Source: Fodinicurvata fenggangensis DSM 21160 (GTDB lineage: Bacteria > Pseudomonadota > Alphaproteobacteria > Kiloniellales > DSM-21159). From it: a stretch of DNA of 64,000 nt. Location of the stretch: NCBI RefSeq assembly GCF_000686045.1, contig NZ_JMLV01000009.1, positions 62,001-126,000 on the forward strand. The letters run 5' to 3'. How positions within the stretch are numbered: position 1 is the stretch's first letter; each line of letters begins with the position of its first letter. The position numbers were made by a program, and so were the translations under genes. Below are positions 8,336-17,001 of the stretch, piece by piece. The notes beneath the pieces were generated by a model, which did no database searches, was not told the origin of the DNA, and saw only the letters and a program-made list of their open reading frames with translations.

Positions 8336-9757
8336 ATGTTTCTGCAAAGGTCCCTGTTCGTGATGACGCTTTCGCTGTCTGCCCTGACGGCCTTACCCCT
8401 CTTGGCTCAGGAGCGGGTGATCGGCCTCGAAGCACGACAGGAACTGGGCCTGACCGTTTATCAGAACGGTTTGACCCAGGTGGACGAGGTGCGCTGGCTG
8501 CCTCTGGTCGAAGGCGAGAACCGCATCTCGCTTACGGGTGTCAGCAACCAGCTTGTGCTGGACAGTGTGACGCTGGGCGCGGCTGATGACCTGGATCTTG
8601 TGTCCCAGAGCTACCTTCCGGCCAACCTGACAAGAAGCGAATTGCTGAAGCAGGCCGTCGGGCAGCGCGTCCTGCTTATTCGCGAGATCCCCGAAACCGG
8701 AGAAAGCGAACAGCTGGATGCCGAATTGCTGTCCATGGCCGGCGGAACGCCGGTCCTGGACCTGGGCGATCGCATCGAGATCGATCCGCCGGGGCGCATC
8801 GCCCTCATGACCCTACCCAGGGACGTCCCCGGTGGCTTGCGGGCCGAACCGGCGCTGAACCTGACAGTGGACAGTCGGCGCAGTGGTTCGGGGGAATTGC
8901 CGCTGACCTATCTGACCGAGGGATTGGGCTGGCAGGCCAGTTATGTGGCAAGGCTTTCAGAGGATGACAGACTTGCGCTGACCGCCAGTGTCACGCTGAA
9001 CAACCAGACAGACGTTGCCTTTCATGATGCCGGCCTGCGGCTTGTGGCAGGCGAAGTGGCCCGCAACCAGATGCCGCGTCCGACCATGCTGCGCGCATCC
9101 GAGAGCATGGCTGCCGATTCCATGGAACAGCAGGAGATGGGTGCTCCGGTCTCGCGCGCCGATCGCTATGTCTACGAGTTGGAGGGGACGGTCAGCCTGC
9201 AGCCCGGTGAGCAGCAACAGCGCCGCCTTTTCGCCTTGGAAGACATTGCAGCCGAGCGCATCTATCGCTTTGACGGGCTCGCCACGGCCGGCGGTGGCCA
9301 ACCGGACAGGCCGGTCTCAGCAGGTCTGCACCTGGCTTTCGTGAATGACGGCGAGACCGGCCAGCCCCTGCCAGCAGGCACGGTACGTGTCTATGACAGG
9401 GGTGAGGCTAAGGAAGCTCCGCTTTTTGCCGGTGAGGCGCCGATGGACCACACACCGGAGGATGGCGAGGTGACGCTGAGGCTGGGCGAGGCCTTCGATG
9501 TCACCGCCACGGCGCGCCAGACCGACTTCGAGCGTCTGTCCGAGGAGAGTTTCGAGGCCGCACATGAGATTGTGGTCAAGAACGCGCGGGAAATGGCCGT
9601 GGAAGTCGAGGTCGTTGGGCGGATGCCCCAGGGCGCACGCATCCGGGAAGAAAGCGCCGAAAGCGAGATGGAAGGGGCCGGGCGCCCGGTCTGGACCCTG
9701 GAGGTGCCTGCCAAGGGTGAGACAACCCTGACCTACCGGGTGCGCGTGGAACGGTGA
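8336..9757 (+). CDS. DUF4139-type secreted protein of unknown function
   Basis: 473 residues with a signal peptide (hydrophobic residues 6-22, cleavage after LLAQ near 25). The body is beta-rich: VYQNGLTQVDEVRWLPL near 40, a domain with LTYLTEGLGWQASYVARL near 190, the most typical DUF4139 feature, and a C-terminal EIVVKNAREMAVEVEV plus TLTYRVRVER. It should be exported to the periplasm or cell surface. The RBS GGAGAAGG lies 5 bp before the ATG. The cupin gene follows 10 bp downstream and may be cotranscribed. Function unknown. Confidence 0.82.
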   Translation: MFLQRSLFVMTLSLSALTALPLLAQERVIGLEARQELGLTVYQNGLTQVDEVRWLPLVEGENRISLTGVSNQLVLDSVTLGAADDLDLVSQSYLPANLTRSELLKQAVGQRVLLIREIPETGESEQLDAELLSMAGGTPVLDLGDRIEIDPPGRIALMTLPRDVPGGLRAEPALNLTVDSRRSGSGELPLTYLTEGLGWQASYVARLSEDDRLALTASVTLNNQTDVAFHDAGLRLVAGEVARNQMPRPTMLRASESMAADSMEQQEMGAPVSRADRYVYELEGTVSLQPGEQQQRRLFALEDIAAERIYRFDGLATAGGGQPDRPVSAGLHLAFVNDGETGQPLPAGTVRVYDRGEAKEAPLFAGEAPMDHTPEDGEVTLRLGEAFDVTATARQTDFERLSEESFEAAHEIVVKNAREMAVEVEVVGRMPQGARIREESAESEMEGAGRPVWTLEVPAKGETTLTYRVRVER

Positions 9758-9767
9758 GAGGCTGGCC

Positions 9768-10112
9768 ATGTCTGACAGCGATATCCAGGTGAAACTGAGC
9801 GATGCGGCCGCACTGGTGTCAGCCGATCATCCCGCCCGAATCGTGTTCGAGCAGGGCAGCGAGGTGACTGTCGAACTCTATGCCCCGGTCGGTGAGGATC
9901 GCCAGACGCCGCATGATCGCGACGAGCTCTATATCGTTGCAACGGGCGAGGGGACGTTCCGGCGGGGTGAGGAAGTGGTGTCCTTCACACCCGGCGACAT
10001 GCTCTACGTGCCGGCCCATGTGCCGCACCGCTTTGAGACTTTCAGCCAGGACTTCAAGGCCTGGGTGATCTTCTATGGCCCCAAGCGGCTTGCCCCCACT
10101 GGTGCCACCTGA
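9768..10112 (+). CDS. Cupin-domain protein
   Basis: 114 residues forming a single small cupin barrel. Motif 1 is HDRDELYIVATGEGTF (about residues 48-63; His and Glu ligands) and motif 2 is PGDMLYVPAHVPHRF (about 75-89). These support a metal-binding beta barrel, but the substrate cannot be read from sequence. It lies 10 bp after the DUF4139 gene on the same strand. Confidence 0.88.
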   Translation: MSDSDIQVKLSDAAALVSADHPARIVFEQGSEVTVELYAPVGEDRQTPHDRDELYIVATGEGTFRRGEEVVSFTPGDMLYVPAHVPHRFETFSQDFKAWVIFYGPKRLAPTGAT

Positions 10113-10356
10113 CCTATCCAAATGAGGGGATGGATGTCCTGTCCGTACCGAGAAGGAGTCAGGCGTGATATTCTGATTCTTCTAAGAATTCCACTGAAAT
10201 AGTTCAATAAAATTGGAAAATAATATTCCAAATTATTTTGGAGTATTAGAATTTGCCATTTAAAAGCCACAATTAAATGACTTCATGGTTGCAGTATATA
10301 TATTTGCATACTCGCATAATTATATAGAAATATTTATAATTGAGGGAAGTTCAGCC
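10113..10356. other. AT-rich intergenic segment with inverted repeats
   Basis: About 240 bp, strongly AT-rich compared with the flanks. It holds overlapping dyads: TTGGAA (10213-10218) with TTCCAA (10226-10231), and CCAAA (10228-10232) with TTTGG (10237-10241). It ends with a good ribosome site (GAGGGAAG, 10342-10349) for the next gene. I see no gene inside. It may be a promoter region bound by a silencing or regulatory protein, or an acquired fragment. Confidence 0.5.
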
Positions 10357-10701
10357 ATGACCATGAAAGAAAGATTCGAAATCGCCAAACCCATGATCGG
10401 TGGTGCCGTCGTCGGCGCCGTGGCCATCACGATCGTTGCCTTTTCGGCAAACTGGGTCGTCATGGCGGACACCATGGAAGAGAACGTGAAGGCAAGTCGT
10501 GTCAATACCTTGGCGGCGGTCTGCGAGGAAATGGCACGCGATCACTGGCTTGTTCAGGGCAACACCCTTGAAGGATTGAGCGGTTATCGCAACGAAGAAC
10601 GTGCCGATTTGGCGCTACGCTTCGTTCCGGCCAGTACGGGCGAAGAGTCCGAAATGAAAAGCGAGGTTGCCGAGGCCTGCAGCAAGCTGCTGCGCTCGTA
10701 A
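10357..10701 (+). CDS. Small single-pass membrane protein, unknown function
   Basis: 114 residues from the ATG at 10357, chosen for its RBS and because the AT-rich upstream frame looks non-coding. A short charged N-terminus (MTMKERFEIAKPM) is followed by one membrane segment (about residues 14-36, GGAVVGAVAITIVAFSANWV) and a soluble helical C-terminal part with two cysteines. The C-terminal part faces the periplasm if the N-terminus is inside. I do not recognise a named family. An intrinsic terminator follows at 10731-10760. Confidence 0.65.
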   Translation: MTMKERFEIAKPMIGGAVVGAVAITIVAFSANWVVMADTMEENVKASRVNTLAAVCEEMARDHWLVQGNTLEGLSGYRNEERADLALRFVPASTGEESEMKSEVAEACSKLLRS

Positions 10702-10730
10702 ACGCACGCCTTCTTTTTTTACATCCAGGA

Positions 10731-10760
10731 AGCCCGGCAGGTCAGCTTGCCGGGCTTTTT
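10731..10760 (+). terminator. Intrinsic terminator after the small membrane protein gene
   Basis: Stem AGCCCGGCA (10731-10739) and TGCCGGGCT (10748-10756), 8-nt loop, followed by a run of T. It is 29 bp past the stop codon. The remnant of the RES gene begins directly after it. Confidence 0.88.
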
Positions 10761-11341
10761 GCATGCCTGCAGGGGATCTTCGAGCTCGACAACATCACCA
10801 ATGACCGCCTCCGGGCCGAAGCGGATCTGTTGCCGGGAATCGGCCGTGACGAACTGGTCTTCGGTGTTTCCTATGCCGGTATTGTCAATGCGGCTTTCAC
10901 CCATACCCATCCGCTTGGCAGCCGCTTCAACGGTCCGGACAGGGGCGTCTGGTATGCCGGCTTCGAGCTTGAGACATCCCAGGCCGAGATCGCCTGGCAC
11001 AAGTCGGTGGAGTTGGCGGAAATCGACTGGTTCGAGGAAAGCGTCACCTACGACGACTACCTGGCGGACTTTGGTGGAGACTACCATGACCTGGGGAGAC
11101 GCCGGAAATTGCCGGCTGCCTGGCGCCTGAGAGCTATCGAACTTCGCAAGCCCTGTCCGAGCAGCTTCTGGAAGCCGGCGCCAACGGTGTCGTCCATCCC
11201 TCGGTCCGGCGCTCCGGCGGGACCTGTCTTGCCTGTTTCCGTCCCGCACTGGTCGGCAACCTCCGCCGGGCGGCCCGCTATCGTTTTAGCTGGCCAGGCA
11301 CGCCGCAGCCGGAGATCCAGTTGGAAGAAAGTTTCCTCTAG
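10761..11341 (+). pseudogene. RES-domain toxin remnant, 5' truncated and frameshifted
   Basis: Reading from 10761, one frame gives FELDNITNDRLRAE, DELVFGVSYAGIVNAAFTH, GSRFNGPDRGVWYAGFELET and DYLADFGGDYHDLG, the ordered motifs of a RES toxin (NAD-degrading family). The rest of the domain (ESYRTSQALSEQLLEAGANG, HPSVRRSGGTCLACFRP) continues from about 11126 in the -1 frame to a TAG at 11339-11341; restoring one base near 11125 would join them. The expected first 35 or so residues are absent and no start codon is suitable, because the frame runs into the preceding terminator. No cognate Xre/ParS-type antitoxin gene is adjacent. Confidence 0.82.
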
Positions 11342-11440
11342 GTTTGGACCTGCTTTCCTGCACTTGGCAAATGCCTTTTTCTCCAGGAACAGTTTACTTG
11401 ATGGTCCTGGCGCGCGAGAGTGAGCGGGAGGAAGAACGTC

Positions 11441-12286
11441 ATGACCCAACGCCGCTTCATTCAGTGCGATGTTTTCACCGCCGTGCCCACCAAGGGCAAC
11501 GGACTGGCCGTGGTGCTCGATGCTGACGGCCTGTCGGACAGGACGATGCAGGATTTCGCCGCCTGGACCAATCTGGCTGAGACCAGCTTCCTGCTGCCGC
11601 CCGAGGACGCGGCAGCCGACTATCGCCTGCGCATCTTCACGCCGGAACGCGAACTGCCCTTTGCCGGTCACCCCACGCTGGGCAGCTGTGCGGCCTGGTT
11701 GCACGGCGGCGGTGTGCCGATCGAGGCGGGCCTGGTTCGGCAGGAATGCGGCGTGGGCCTGGTGGAGATCGACCTGACGGGAGCAACGCCGGCCTTCGCG
11801 GCCCCGCCTACGCAGATCGGACCGTTGCCGGAAGGCCATCAGGCGGCTTTGGTGCGCGCCCTGGAACTGCTCTCCGAACGGGTGGTGCGCTCGGCCTGGC
11901 TGAACAATGGACCCGACTGGAATGTCCTGGAACTGGAAAGCGCGGACGATGTGCTGGCAGTGGAGCCGGCAGGTCTGCGTGCGGCCGGGCTGCATGACGT
12001 GGGTCTGATCGGTCCCCAGCCGGCCGGCAGCGACAGCGATTACGAGGTGCGCCTGCTGGCGCCGCCAACGGCCATGTCGGAGGACCCCATCACCGGATCG
12101 CTGAATGCGGCCATCGCCCAGTGGATGGCGGCAGAGGGGCGGCTGTCCGGTCCCGTCACCGTGCGCCAGGGGACGCGCCTGGGCCGCGAGGGGCGCGTGA
12201 CCATCACGCCCTCGACGAAGGATCCTGGACGCATCCTGATCGGCGGCGAGACGCAGATCCTGATCAAGGGCACGCTGGAACTCTAG
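11441..12286 (+). CDS. PhzF-family isomerase/epimerase-like protein
   Basis: 281 residues from the ATG at 11441, preceded by GGGAGGAAG; the in-frame start at 11420 is less well placed. Family motifs: CDVFTAVPTKGNGLAVV (about 8-24), NLAETSFLL near 43 with the conserved Glu, FTPERELPFAGHPTLG near 66 and EDPITGSLNAAIAQW near 214. PhzF folds as a diaminopimelate-epimerase-like two-domain protein. Most family members outside phenazine producers have unknown substrates, and no phenazine genes are present here. Confidence 0.9.
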   Translation: MTQRRFIQCDVFTAVPTKGNGLAVVLDADGLSDRTMQDFAAWTNLAETSFLLPPEDAAADYRLRIFTPERELPFAGHPTLGSCAAWLHGGGVPIEAGLVRQECGVGLVEIDLTGATPAFAAPPTQIGPLPEGHQAALVRALELLSERVVRSAWLNNGPDWNVLELESADDVLAVEPAGLRAAGLHDVGLIGPQPAGSDSDYEVRLLAPPTAMSEDPITGSLNAAIAQWMAAEGRLSGPVTVRQGTRLGREGRVTITPSTKDPGRILIGGETQILIKGTLEL

Positions 12287-12345
12287 CGGAGCGTCCCTGA
12301 CTCACCGAAACAACGCAACAGAATAGAGAAGAGAGTTATTCGCGC

Positions 12346-12630
12346 ATGATTCGCCACATGGTCTTTTTTACTGTGAAGAACCCGACTGACCTGGAAGCCG
12401 CCGAGGCCGGCCTGAAGCGACTGGAACAGGTGCCCGATGCCGATATCCTGCAGGTGCGCCGCAACCTTCAGCGCGACCAGCTTGGCAACGAGGTGGACCT
12501 GGTGGTCTATGGCGAATTTGCAGGCGCGGACAAACTGGCCGCCTTCAAGGACCACCCCCTCTACCAGGAAGCCATCGCCCTTGTGCGTCCCTTGCGGGAT
12601 CTGCGGATCGCGGCGGATGTCGAGGTTTGA
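12346..12630 (+). CDS. Dabb-domain (stress-response alpha/beta barrel) protein
   Basis: 94 residues covering one Dabb domain: MIRHMVFFTVK at the start, a central VDLVVYGEF strand and AFKDHPLYQEAIALVRP near 66, the most conserved part. Such proteins form dimeric ferredoxin-like barrels; plant relatives are stress-induced and some bacterial ones act in small-molecule metabolism. It lies 59 bp after the PhzF-like gene on the same strand. Specific role unknown. Confidence 0.88.
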   Translation: MIRHMVFFTVKNPTDLEAAEAGLKRLEQVPDADILQVRRNLQRDQLGNEVDLVVYGEFAGADKLAAFKDHPLYQEAIALVRPLRDLRIAADVEV

Positions 12631-12656
12631 CGGGACGTCTGTTGTTGCCGTGATCC

Positions 12657-13769
12657 CTATTCCTCACCCCGCACCGGTGGGGTGATCTGCGCCTCGCTGT
12701 CTTCCTTGTCCTCCAGTTGAAGATCCTCGATGCGCTCACCGCGCTTGGAAACCTTCTCGGTGGAGATGCGGATCTGGCGGATGTCTTCGGTGGCCTGGTC
12801 GAAGTGGCGCTGCAGCTTGCCGACGCGGTCGTCCAGGCGTCCGACATCGGCCAGGAGGTGATGGACCTCGGTCTGGATGACACCGGCCTGTTCGCGCATG
12901 CGCACGTCCTTGAGCACGGCGCGCACGGTGTTGAGAGTCGCCATCAGGGTGGTGGGGGAGACGATCCAGACGCGGGCGCGATAGGATTCCTCCACCAGAG
13001 ACGTGAAGTTGGCGTGCAGTTCGGCATAGACCGCCTCGCTGGGCAGGAACATGAGCGCCGATTCCGCCGTTTCTCCGGCGATGATGTACTTGTCGCGAAT
13101 GTCCTTGATGTGCTTGCGCACATCGTTGGTGAAGGCGCGCATGGCCGCCGTACGGCTGGCTTCGTCCTCGGCCGCGCGCAGATTGCGAAAGGCCTCCAGC
13201 GGGAACTTGGAATCGATGGCGATCGAACCCGGCGGGTTGGGCAGCAGCAGCAGGCAGTCCGCGCGCGTTCCGGTCGAAAGCGAAGCCTGGAAACTGTAAG
13301 CCGAAGGCGGCAGGACGTTTTCCACGATGTCGTGCAGCTGGACCTCGCCAAAGGCCCCACGCGCCTGTTTGTTGGAGAGGATGTCCTGCAGGCCCACCAC
13401 CTGGCCGGACAGCTCGGTGATGTTCTGCTGCGCCTTGTCGATCACCGCCAGGCGCTCGCGCAGATCGGTCAGGCTCTTGGACTGCTGTGTCTGGGATTCG
13501 TTGAGGCGGTCCCCGATCTTCTTCGAGAAGTCAGACAGCCGCTCCTCCATGCTGCGCGCCAGTGCCCGTTCCTGCGCGCGCAGGCTCTCGGACATCTGGG
13601 CCTGTACGGCCGCCTGGCTCTCCGACAGCTGGCGCAGGCGCTGGTCAACCTCCTGATTGCCCCGGTCCTGGCCCCGGCGCAGCAGAAGCGCCACCACCAC
13701 ACCGACCATCAGGCCGACCAAGCCCGTCAAGGCCAGCAGAAGCGGGTCAACTCCGTCCATAGTCTCCAT
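12657..13769 (-). CDS. rmuC: DNA recombination protein RmuC homologue
   Basis: 370 residues if started at the ATG at 13769; an ATG at 13796 or 13760 is also possible and none has a strong RBS. An N-terminal membrane anchor (LLLALTGLVGLMVGVVVALLL) is followed by a coiled coil (about 30-120, QRLRQLSESQAAVQAQM) and the RmuC nuclease-like domain (FGEVQLHDIVENVLPPSAY, AIDSKFPLEAFRNL with conserved DSKFP, then MFLPSEAVYAEL). RmuC limits inversions at short repeats in E. coli. It is divergent from def with about 155 bp between. Confidence 0.93.
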   Translation of the reverse strand: METMDGVDPLLLALTGLVGLMVGVVVALLLRRGQDRGNQEVDQRLRQLSESQAAVQAQMSESLRAQERALARSMEERLSDFSKKIGDRLNESQTQQSKSLTDLRERLAVIDKAQQNITELSGQVVGLQDILSNKQARGAFGEVQLHDIVENVLPPSAYSFQASLSTGTRADCLLLLPNPPGSIAIDSKFPLEAFRNLRAAEDEASRTAAMRAFTNDVRKHIKDIRDKYIIAGETAESALMFLPSEAVYAELHANFTSLVEESYRARVWIVSPTTLMATLNTVRAVLKDVRMREQAGVIQTEVHHLLADVGRLDDRVGKLQRHFDQATEDIRQIRISTEKVSKRGERIEDLQLEDKEDSEAQITPPVRGEE

Positions 13770-13923
13770 CCATTCCGTAGCGTCCGGGGCCTGCATAGCA
13801 CAAGCAGTCAGAGTCGCGGGAGCATGGGGCGTGCCTGGCCCACGGCTTCAAATCTTGACGCCTGCTGGTGAACGGCATACCTATCCAGATTAGAAGGATT
13901 TCAAGGAACGGATACCTCGCAAA

Positions 13924-14460
13924 ATGGCATTGCTTCCCATCGTGACCGCACCGGATCCCGTGCTCAAGACCAAGGCAAAGCCGGTCGAGCGCGTGGATGA
14001 CGCTATCCGGAAGCTGATGGACGACATGCTCGAGACCATGTATGCCGCGCCGGGCATTGGCCTGGCTGCGCCGCAGGTGGGGGTGTCCAAGCGCGTGATC
14101 GTGGTGGATGTCACCTCCGAGGACGAGGAACGCAAGCCCCTGCTCATGGCCAACCCGGAGCTGATTCAGGTATCCGACCACGATGCCTCTTACGAGGAAG
14201 GCTGCCTGTCGGTTCCGGAATATTTCGGCGAGGTGGCGCGCCCCGCGGAAATTCGCGTCCGCTACATCGATCGCGAGAACGAAATCCGCGAACTGGAGGC
14301 CGATGGCCTGCTGGCCACCTGTATCCAGCACGAGATCGACCATCTGGATGGGATCCTGTTCCTGGATCACCTGTCTTCCCTGAAGCGCAACATGGTGCTG
14401 CGCAAGCTGCTGAAAGCCAAGAAGACGCACAGCCTGCCGAGCTACGCGGCCGCTTCTTAA
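13924..14460 (+). CDS. def: Peptide deformylase
   Basis: 178 residues with all three motifs: GIGLAAPQ at 44-51, EGCLS at 92-96 (C94 metal ligand) and HEIDH at 136-140 (two His ligands and catalytic Glu). It removes the formyl group from nascent proteins. It starts the def-fmt-truA operon, with fmt 51 bp downstream; Fmt adds the formyl group that Def later removes. A TTGACG at 13855-13860 could be a -35 element, but the matching -10 is poor. Confidence 0.97.
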   Translation: MALLPIVTAPDPVLKTKAKPVERVDDAIRKLMDDMLETMYAAPGIGLAAPQVGVSKRVIVVDVTSEDEERKPLLMANPELIQVSDHDASYEEGCLSVPEYFGEVARPAEIRVRYIDRENEIRELEADGLLATCIQHEIDHLDGILFLDHLSSLKRNMVLRKLLKAKKTHSLPSYAAAS

Positions 14461-14511
14461 AGGTTTTACCTTCGGCTGGCATTGGCGTTTGCGCATGCTA
14501 TAAGCGAGCCC

Positions 14512-15483
14512 ATGTCGGACAGCACCATCCCATTCAGCACGAAGCCCTTGCGCCTGGCCTTCATGGGAACGCCGGATTTCGCCGTGCCAACCCTGGAAGC
14601 CTTGATTGCTGCCGGCCACGAGATCGTGGCCGTCTATACCCAGCCGCCGCGGCCCGCCGGACGCGGTCATCGCGAAAGGCGCTCGCCGGTGCACGAAACG
14701 GCACTGGCTCATGACCTGCCGGTCTCTACGCCGCAGAACCTGAAGAATCCGCAAGCGCAAGCCGATTTCGCGGCCCTGAACCTGGATGCTGCCGTGGTGG
14801 TGGCCTATGGACAGATCCTGCCTCAGGCGGTTCTGGATGCGCCGCGCCATGGCTGCGTCAATGTCCATGCCTCGTTGCTGCCGCGCTGGCGCGGTGCGGC
14901 GCCGATCCAGCGTGCGCTCCTGGCCGGGGATGCCGAAAGTGGGGTGACCCTAATGCGCATGGAGGCCGGCCTGGACACCGGGCCTATGCTGGCGCGCCTG
15001 CCTTTGCAGATTGCGCCCGATGAAACCGGGCAGAGCCTGCATGACCGTCTGGCGCTTCTGGGTGCCGACGCCATAGCCGAGGTCCTGGCTGACTATGTGG
15101 AGGGCCGCATAACGCCGGAAGCGCAGCCGGAAGAGGGCGTGACCTACGCCGCCAAGCTCACTCGCGAGGAAAGTGCGCTGGATTGGCGCCGGCCGGCGGT
15201 GGAACTGGAGCGCAAGGTCCGTGCCTTTACCCCCTGGCCAGGCGCTTTCTGCGAGCTTGATGGCGCGCGCATCAAGGTGGTGCAGGCGTCCCTGCAGGAC
15301 GGCCAGGCAGGCGCCGCGCCCGGGACCGTTCTGGATGACCGCTTGACGGTGGCGTGTGGCGTCGGCGCCTTGCGTCTGGAGAAACTGCAGCGCCCGGGGC
15401 GCTCCATCCTGAAGGCCGGGGATTTCCTGCGTGGCTTCGCCGTGCCGGCCGGCACAACCCTGAGCCTGCCGGAGCCGGAATGA
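14512..15483 (+). CDS. fmt: Methionyl-tRNA formyltransferase
   Basis: 323 residues from the ATG at 14512, chosen for its RBS-like AAGCGAG; an upstream TTG at 14482 is unlikely. The N-terminal formyltransferase domain has [15 protein letters not shown] near 19 and [19 protein letters not shown] near 120, the formyl-tetrahydrofolate site. The C-terminal OB-like domain (about 215-310, [13 protein letters not shown]) contacts the initiator tRNA. Its stop overlaps the truA start by 4 bp (15480-15483). Confidence 0.96.
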   Translation: MSDSTIPFSTKPLRLAFMGTPDFAVPTLEALIAAGHEIVAVYTQPPRPAGRGHRERRSPVHETALAHDLPVSTPQNLKNPQAQADFAALNLDAAVVVAYGQILPQAVLDAPRHGCVNVHASLLPRWRGAAPIQRALLAGDAESGVTLMRMEAGLDTGPMLARLPLQIAPDETGQSLHDRLALLGADAIAEVLADYVEGRITPEAQPEEGVTYAAKLTREESALDWRRPAVELERKVRAFTPWPGAFCELDGARIKVVQASLQDGQAGAAPGTVLDDRLTVACGVGALRLEKLQRPGRSILKAGDFLRGFAVPAGTTLSLPEPE

Positions 15484-16223
15484 GCCAACGTTTCAAGCTG
15501 ACCTTGGAGTACGACGGTGGACCCTTCGTCGGCTGGCAACGCCAGGACAACGGACATTCGGTGCAGGCGGCCGTAGAGGATGCGGTTCATGCCTTTTCCG
15601 GCGAGCGCGTGGTTGTTCACTGTGCGGGGCGCACCGATGCCGGGGTACATGCCGTGGCCCAGGTGGCGCATTTCGACCTGGAACGTTCGACCCGGCCAGA
15701 CACCGTGCGTGATGCCGTGAATCATCACCTGAAGCCGCAGCCGGTGGCCGTGATCGCGGCCGAGGAGGTGGACTCTGACTTCCATGCGCGTTTCTCGGCC
15801 AGGGAACGAAGCTATCTCTATCGCATCGTCAATCGGCGTGCGCCGCTGGTGCTGGATGCCGGACGTGCCTGGTGGGTGCCCAAGCAGCTGGACGCAGAGG
15901 CAATGGCCGCTGCGGCGCAGCGCCTGCTGGGCAGACACGACTTTACCTCTTTCCGTGCCTCGGAATGCCAGGCGGATTCGCCGGTGAAGACGCTGGATCG
16001 CCTGGAGGTGGTGCGCGAGGGAGAGACGATCGAGATCTACGCCGCCGCCCGTTCCTTCCTGCATCACCAGGTGCGCAATATCGCCGGTACCCTGAAACAA
16101 ATCGGCCACGGCCGCTGGGCGCCGGAAGAGATCAGTGCCATCCTTGAAACACGCGATCGCTCCGCCGCCGGCGAAACTGCGCCACCGGAAGGCCTGTACC
16201 TGATCGGTGTGAGTTACGAATAG
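15480..16223 (+). CDS. truA: tRNA pseudouridine(38-40) synthase TruA
   Basis: 247 residues, with the ATG at 15480 overlapping the fmt stop. The catalytic Asp is D53 in GRTDAGVHA; further family blocks are [13 protein letters not shown] near 105, [10 protein letters not shown] near 152 and [13 protein letters not shown] near 194. The enzyme isomerises uridines 38-40 in the anticodon arm of several tRNAs. ATGA overlap with fmt implies translational coupling. Confidence 0.96.
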   Translation: MSQRFKLTLEYDGGPFVGWQRQDNGHSVQAAVEDAVHAFSGERVVVHCAGRTDAGVHAVAQVAHFDLERSTRPDTVRDAVNHHLKPQPVAVIAAEEVDSDFHARFSARERSYLYRIVNRRAPLVLDAGRAWWVPKQLDAEAMAAAAQRLLGRHDFTSFRASECQADSPVKTLDRLEVVREGETIEIYAAARSFLHHQVRNIAGTLKQIGHGRWAPEEISAILETRDRSAAGETAPPEGLYLIGVSYE

Positions 16224-16250
16224 TCATCCCCCAACGAGGGACTGTCGGCA

Positions 16251-16598
16251 TCACCCGCCATGGGCCTCGCGGCTGTCCTGGGGCGCTTGGGCACGGTCAT
16301 TCATGCCGTAGTCACGAATGACGCCGGCGATGCGCAGGCGGTAGTCGTTGAAGACGCCGACGCGGCCCTCGGCCTGGGTGGCGCGGTGGTTCGGGCGATT
16401 GCGCCAGTTGCGCACCGCCTCCTCGTCGCGCCAGAAGGACAGTGACAGCAGCTTGCCGGAGTCGGTCAGGCTCTGGAAGCGTTCAACGGAAATGAAACCG
16501 TCGATCTCTTCCAGCTCGGGTTTCAGTTCAGCAGCCAGGTCCAGGTAGTGATCGAATTTGCCCTCGGCTGGCCAGACTTCGAAAATGACGGCGATCAT
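16251..16598 (-). CDS. Antibiotic biosynthesis monooxygenase (ABM)-domain protein
   Basis: 115 residues. An ABM ferredoxin-like domain covers about residues 1-95: MIAVIFEVWPAEGK, FISVERFQSL, LLSLSFWRDEEAVRNWRN and HRATQAEGR. Proteins of this type are small dimers, some of which are cofactor-free monooxygenases and many of which have no known activity. The C-terminal 20 residues are polar. Its start codon overlaps, by ATGA at 16595-16598, the stop codon reached if the in-frame TGA of the upstream NIPSNAP gene is read through, so the two were probably coupled. The ArsR gene at 17000 is divergent. Confidence 0.85.
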   Translation of the reverse strand: MIAVIFEVWPAEGKFDHYLDLAAELKPELEEIDGFISVERFQSLTDSGKLLSLSFWRDEEAVRNWRNRPNHRATQAEGRVGVFNDYRLRIAGVIRDYGMNDRAQAPQDSREAHGG

Positions 16599-16921
16599 TT
16601 GGCGTCCCTCCCGTGCGGTGTTGATTCCAGGCGCAGAAATATCCTGTCTTCCCGGTGAATGAACCTCTCTTTCTGCGCAAAGGCGAAATTCTCACGTGCA
16701 CCGGGGTCTTCGCGCAATCACTGTCGATAGCTCTCGTAGGCAGCCAGGGAGTCGATGTTGTAGAGACCGTAGGCCGTGGTGCTGGAGCCTTCATGGGGTG
16801 CATAGTAGCCGATCAGGTCAGCCCCACAGCGCGGGATAATCTGTCCCCAGTTGCGGGCATAGGCCTCGAAATCTTGCTGCTTGCAGGGATCGATTTCATA
16901 ACGGATGAAGCAGGTGATCAT
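16595..16921 (-). pseudogene. NIPSNAP-family gene interrupted by an in-frame TGA
   Basis: From the ATG at 16921 (SD-like GAGG 8 bp upstream) the frame gives a NIPSNAP-type ferredoxin-like domain: [59 protein letters not shown] at 16718-16720 stops it after 67 residues. The same frame continues with the expected C-terminus (LREDPGARENFAFAQKERFI, HREDRIFLRL) for 40 more codons, ending at TGA 16595-16597. From my memory of relatives the stop replaces an Arg or Lys position, so a CGA to TGA change would explain it. It could be a nonsense pseudogene, a readthrough gene or a base error. Confidence 0.8.
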
Positions 16922-16977
16922 TTGATCGACCTCAAGATGTTGATGATGCCGGCAGCTTAGCGGATTGAATGTCACCT

Positions 16978-17001
16978 ATGCTTCGGCTAACGTCGAAGTA
17001 T
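16978..17001. promoter_or_regulatory. Candidate ArsR operator
   Basis: Inverted repeat with arms ATGCTTCG (16978-16985) and CGAAGTAT (16994-17001), 7 of 8 positions complementary, in the 78-bp space between the divergent NIPSNAP and ArsR start codons. It touches the ArsR start codon (17000), so binding would block its own translation start region and probably the divergent promoter. Binding is inferred. Confidence 0.5.

Noticed and set aside
13855-13883. TTGACG-17-TACCTA as the def promoter
   Set aside because: The -10 hexamer is too far from consensus to call it as a feature.
16718-16720. Selenocysteine at the in-frame TGA of the NIPSNAP gene
   Set aside because: The family has Arg or Lys there, no SECIS-like hairpin directly follows, and NIPSNAP proteins are not selenoproteins.
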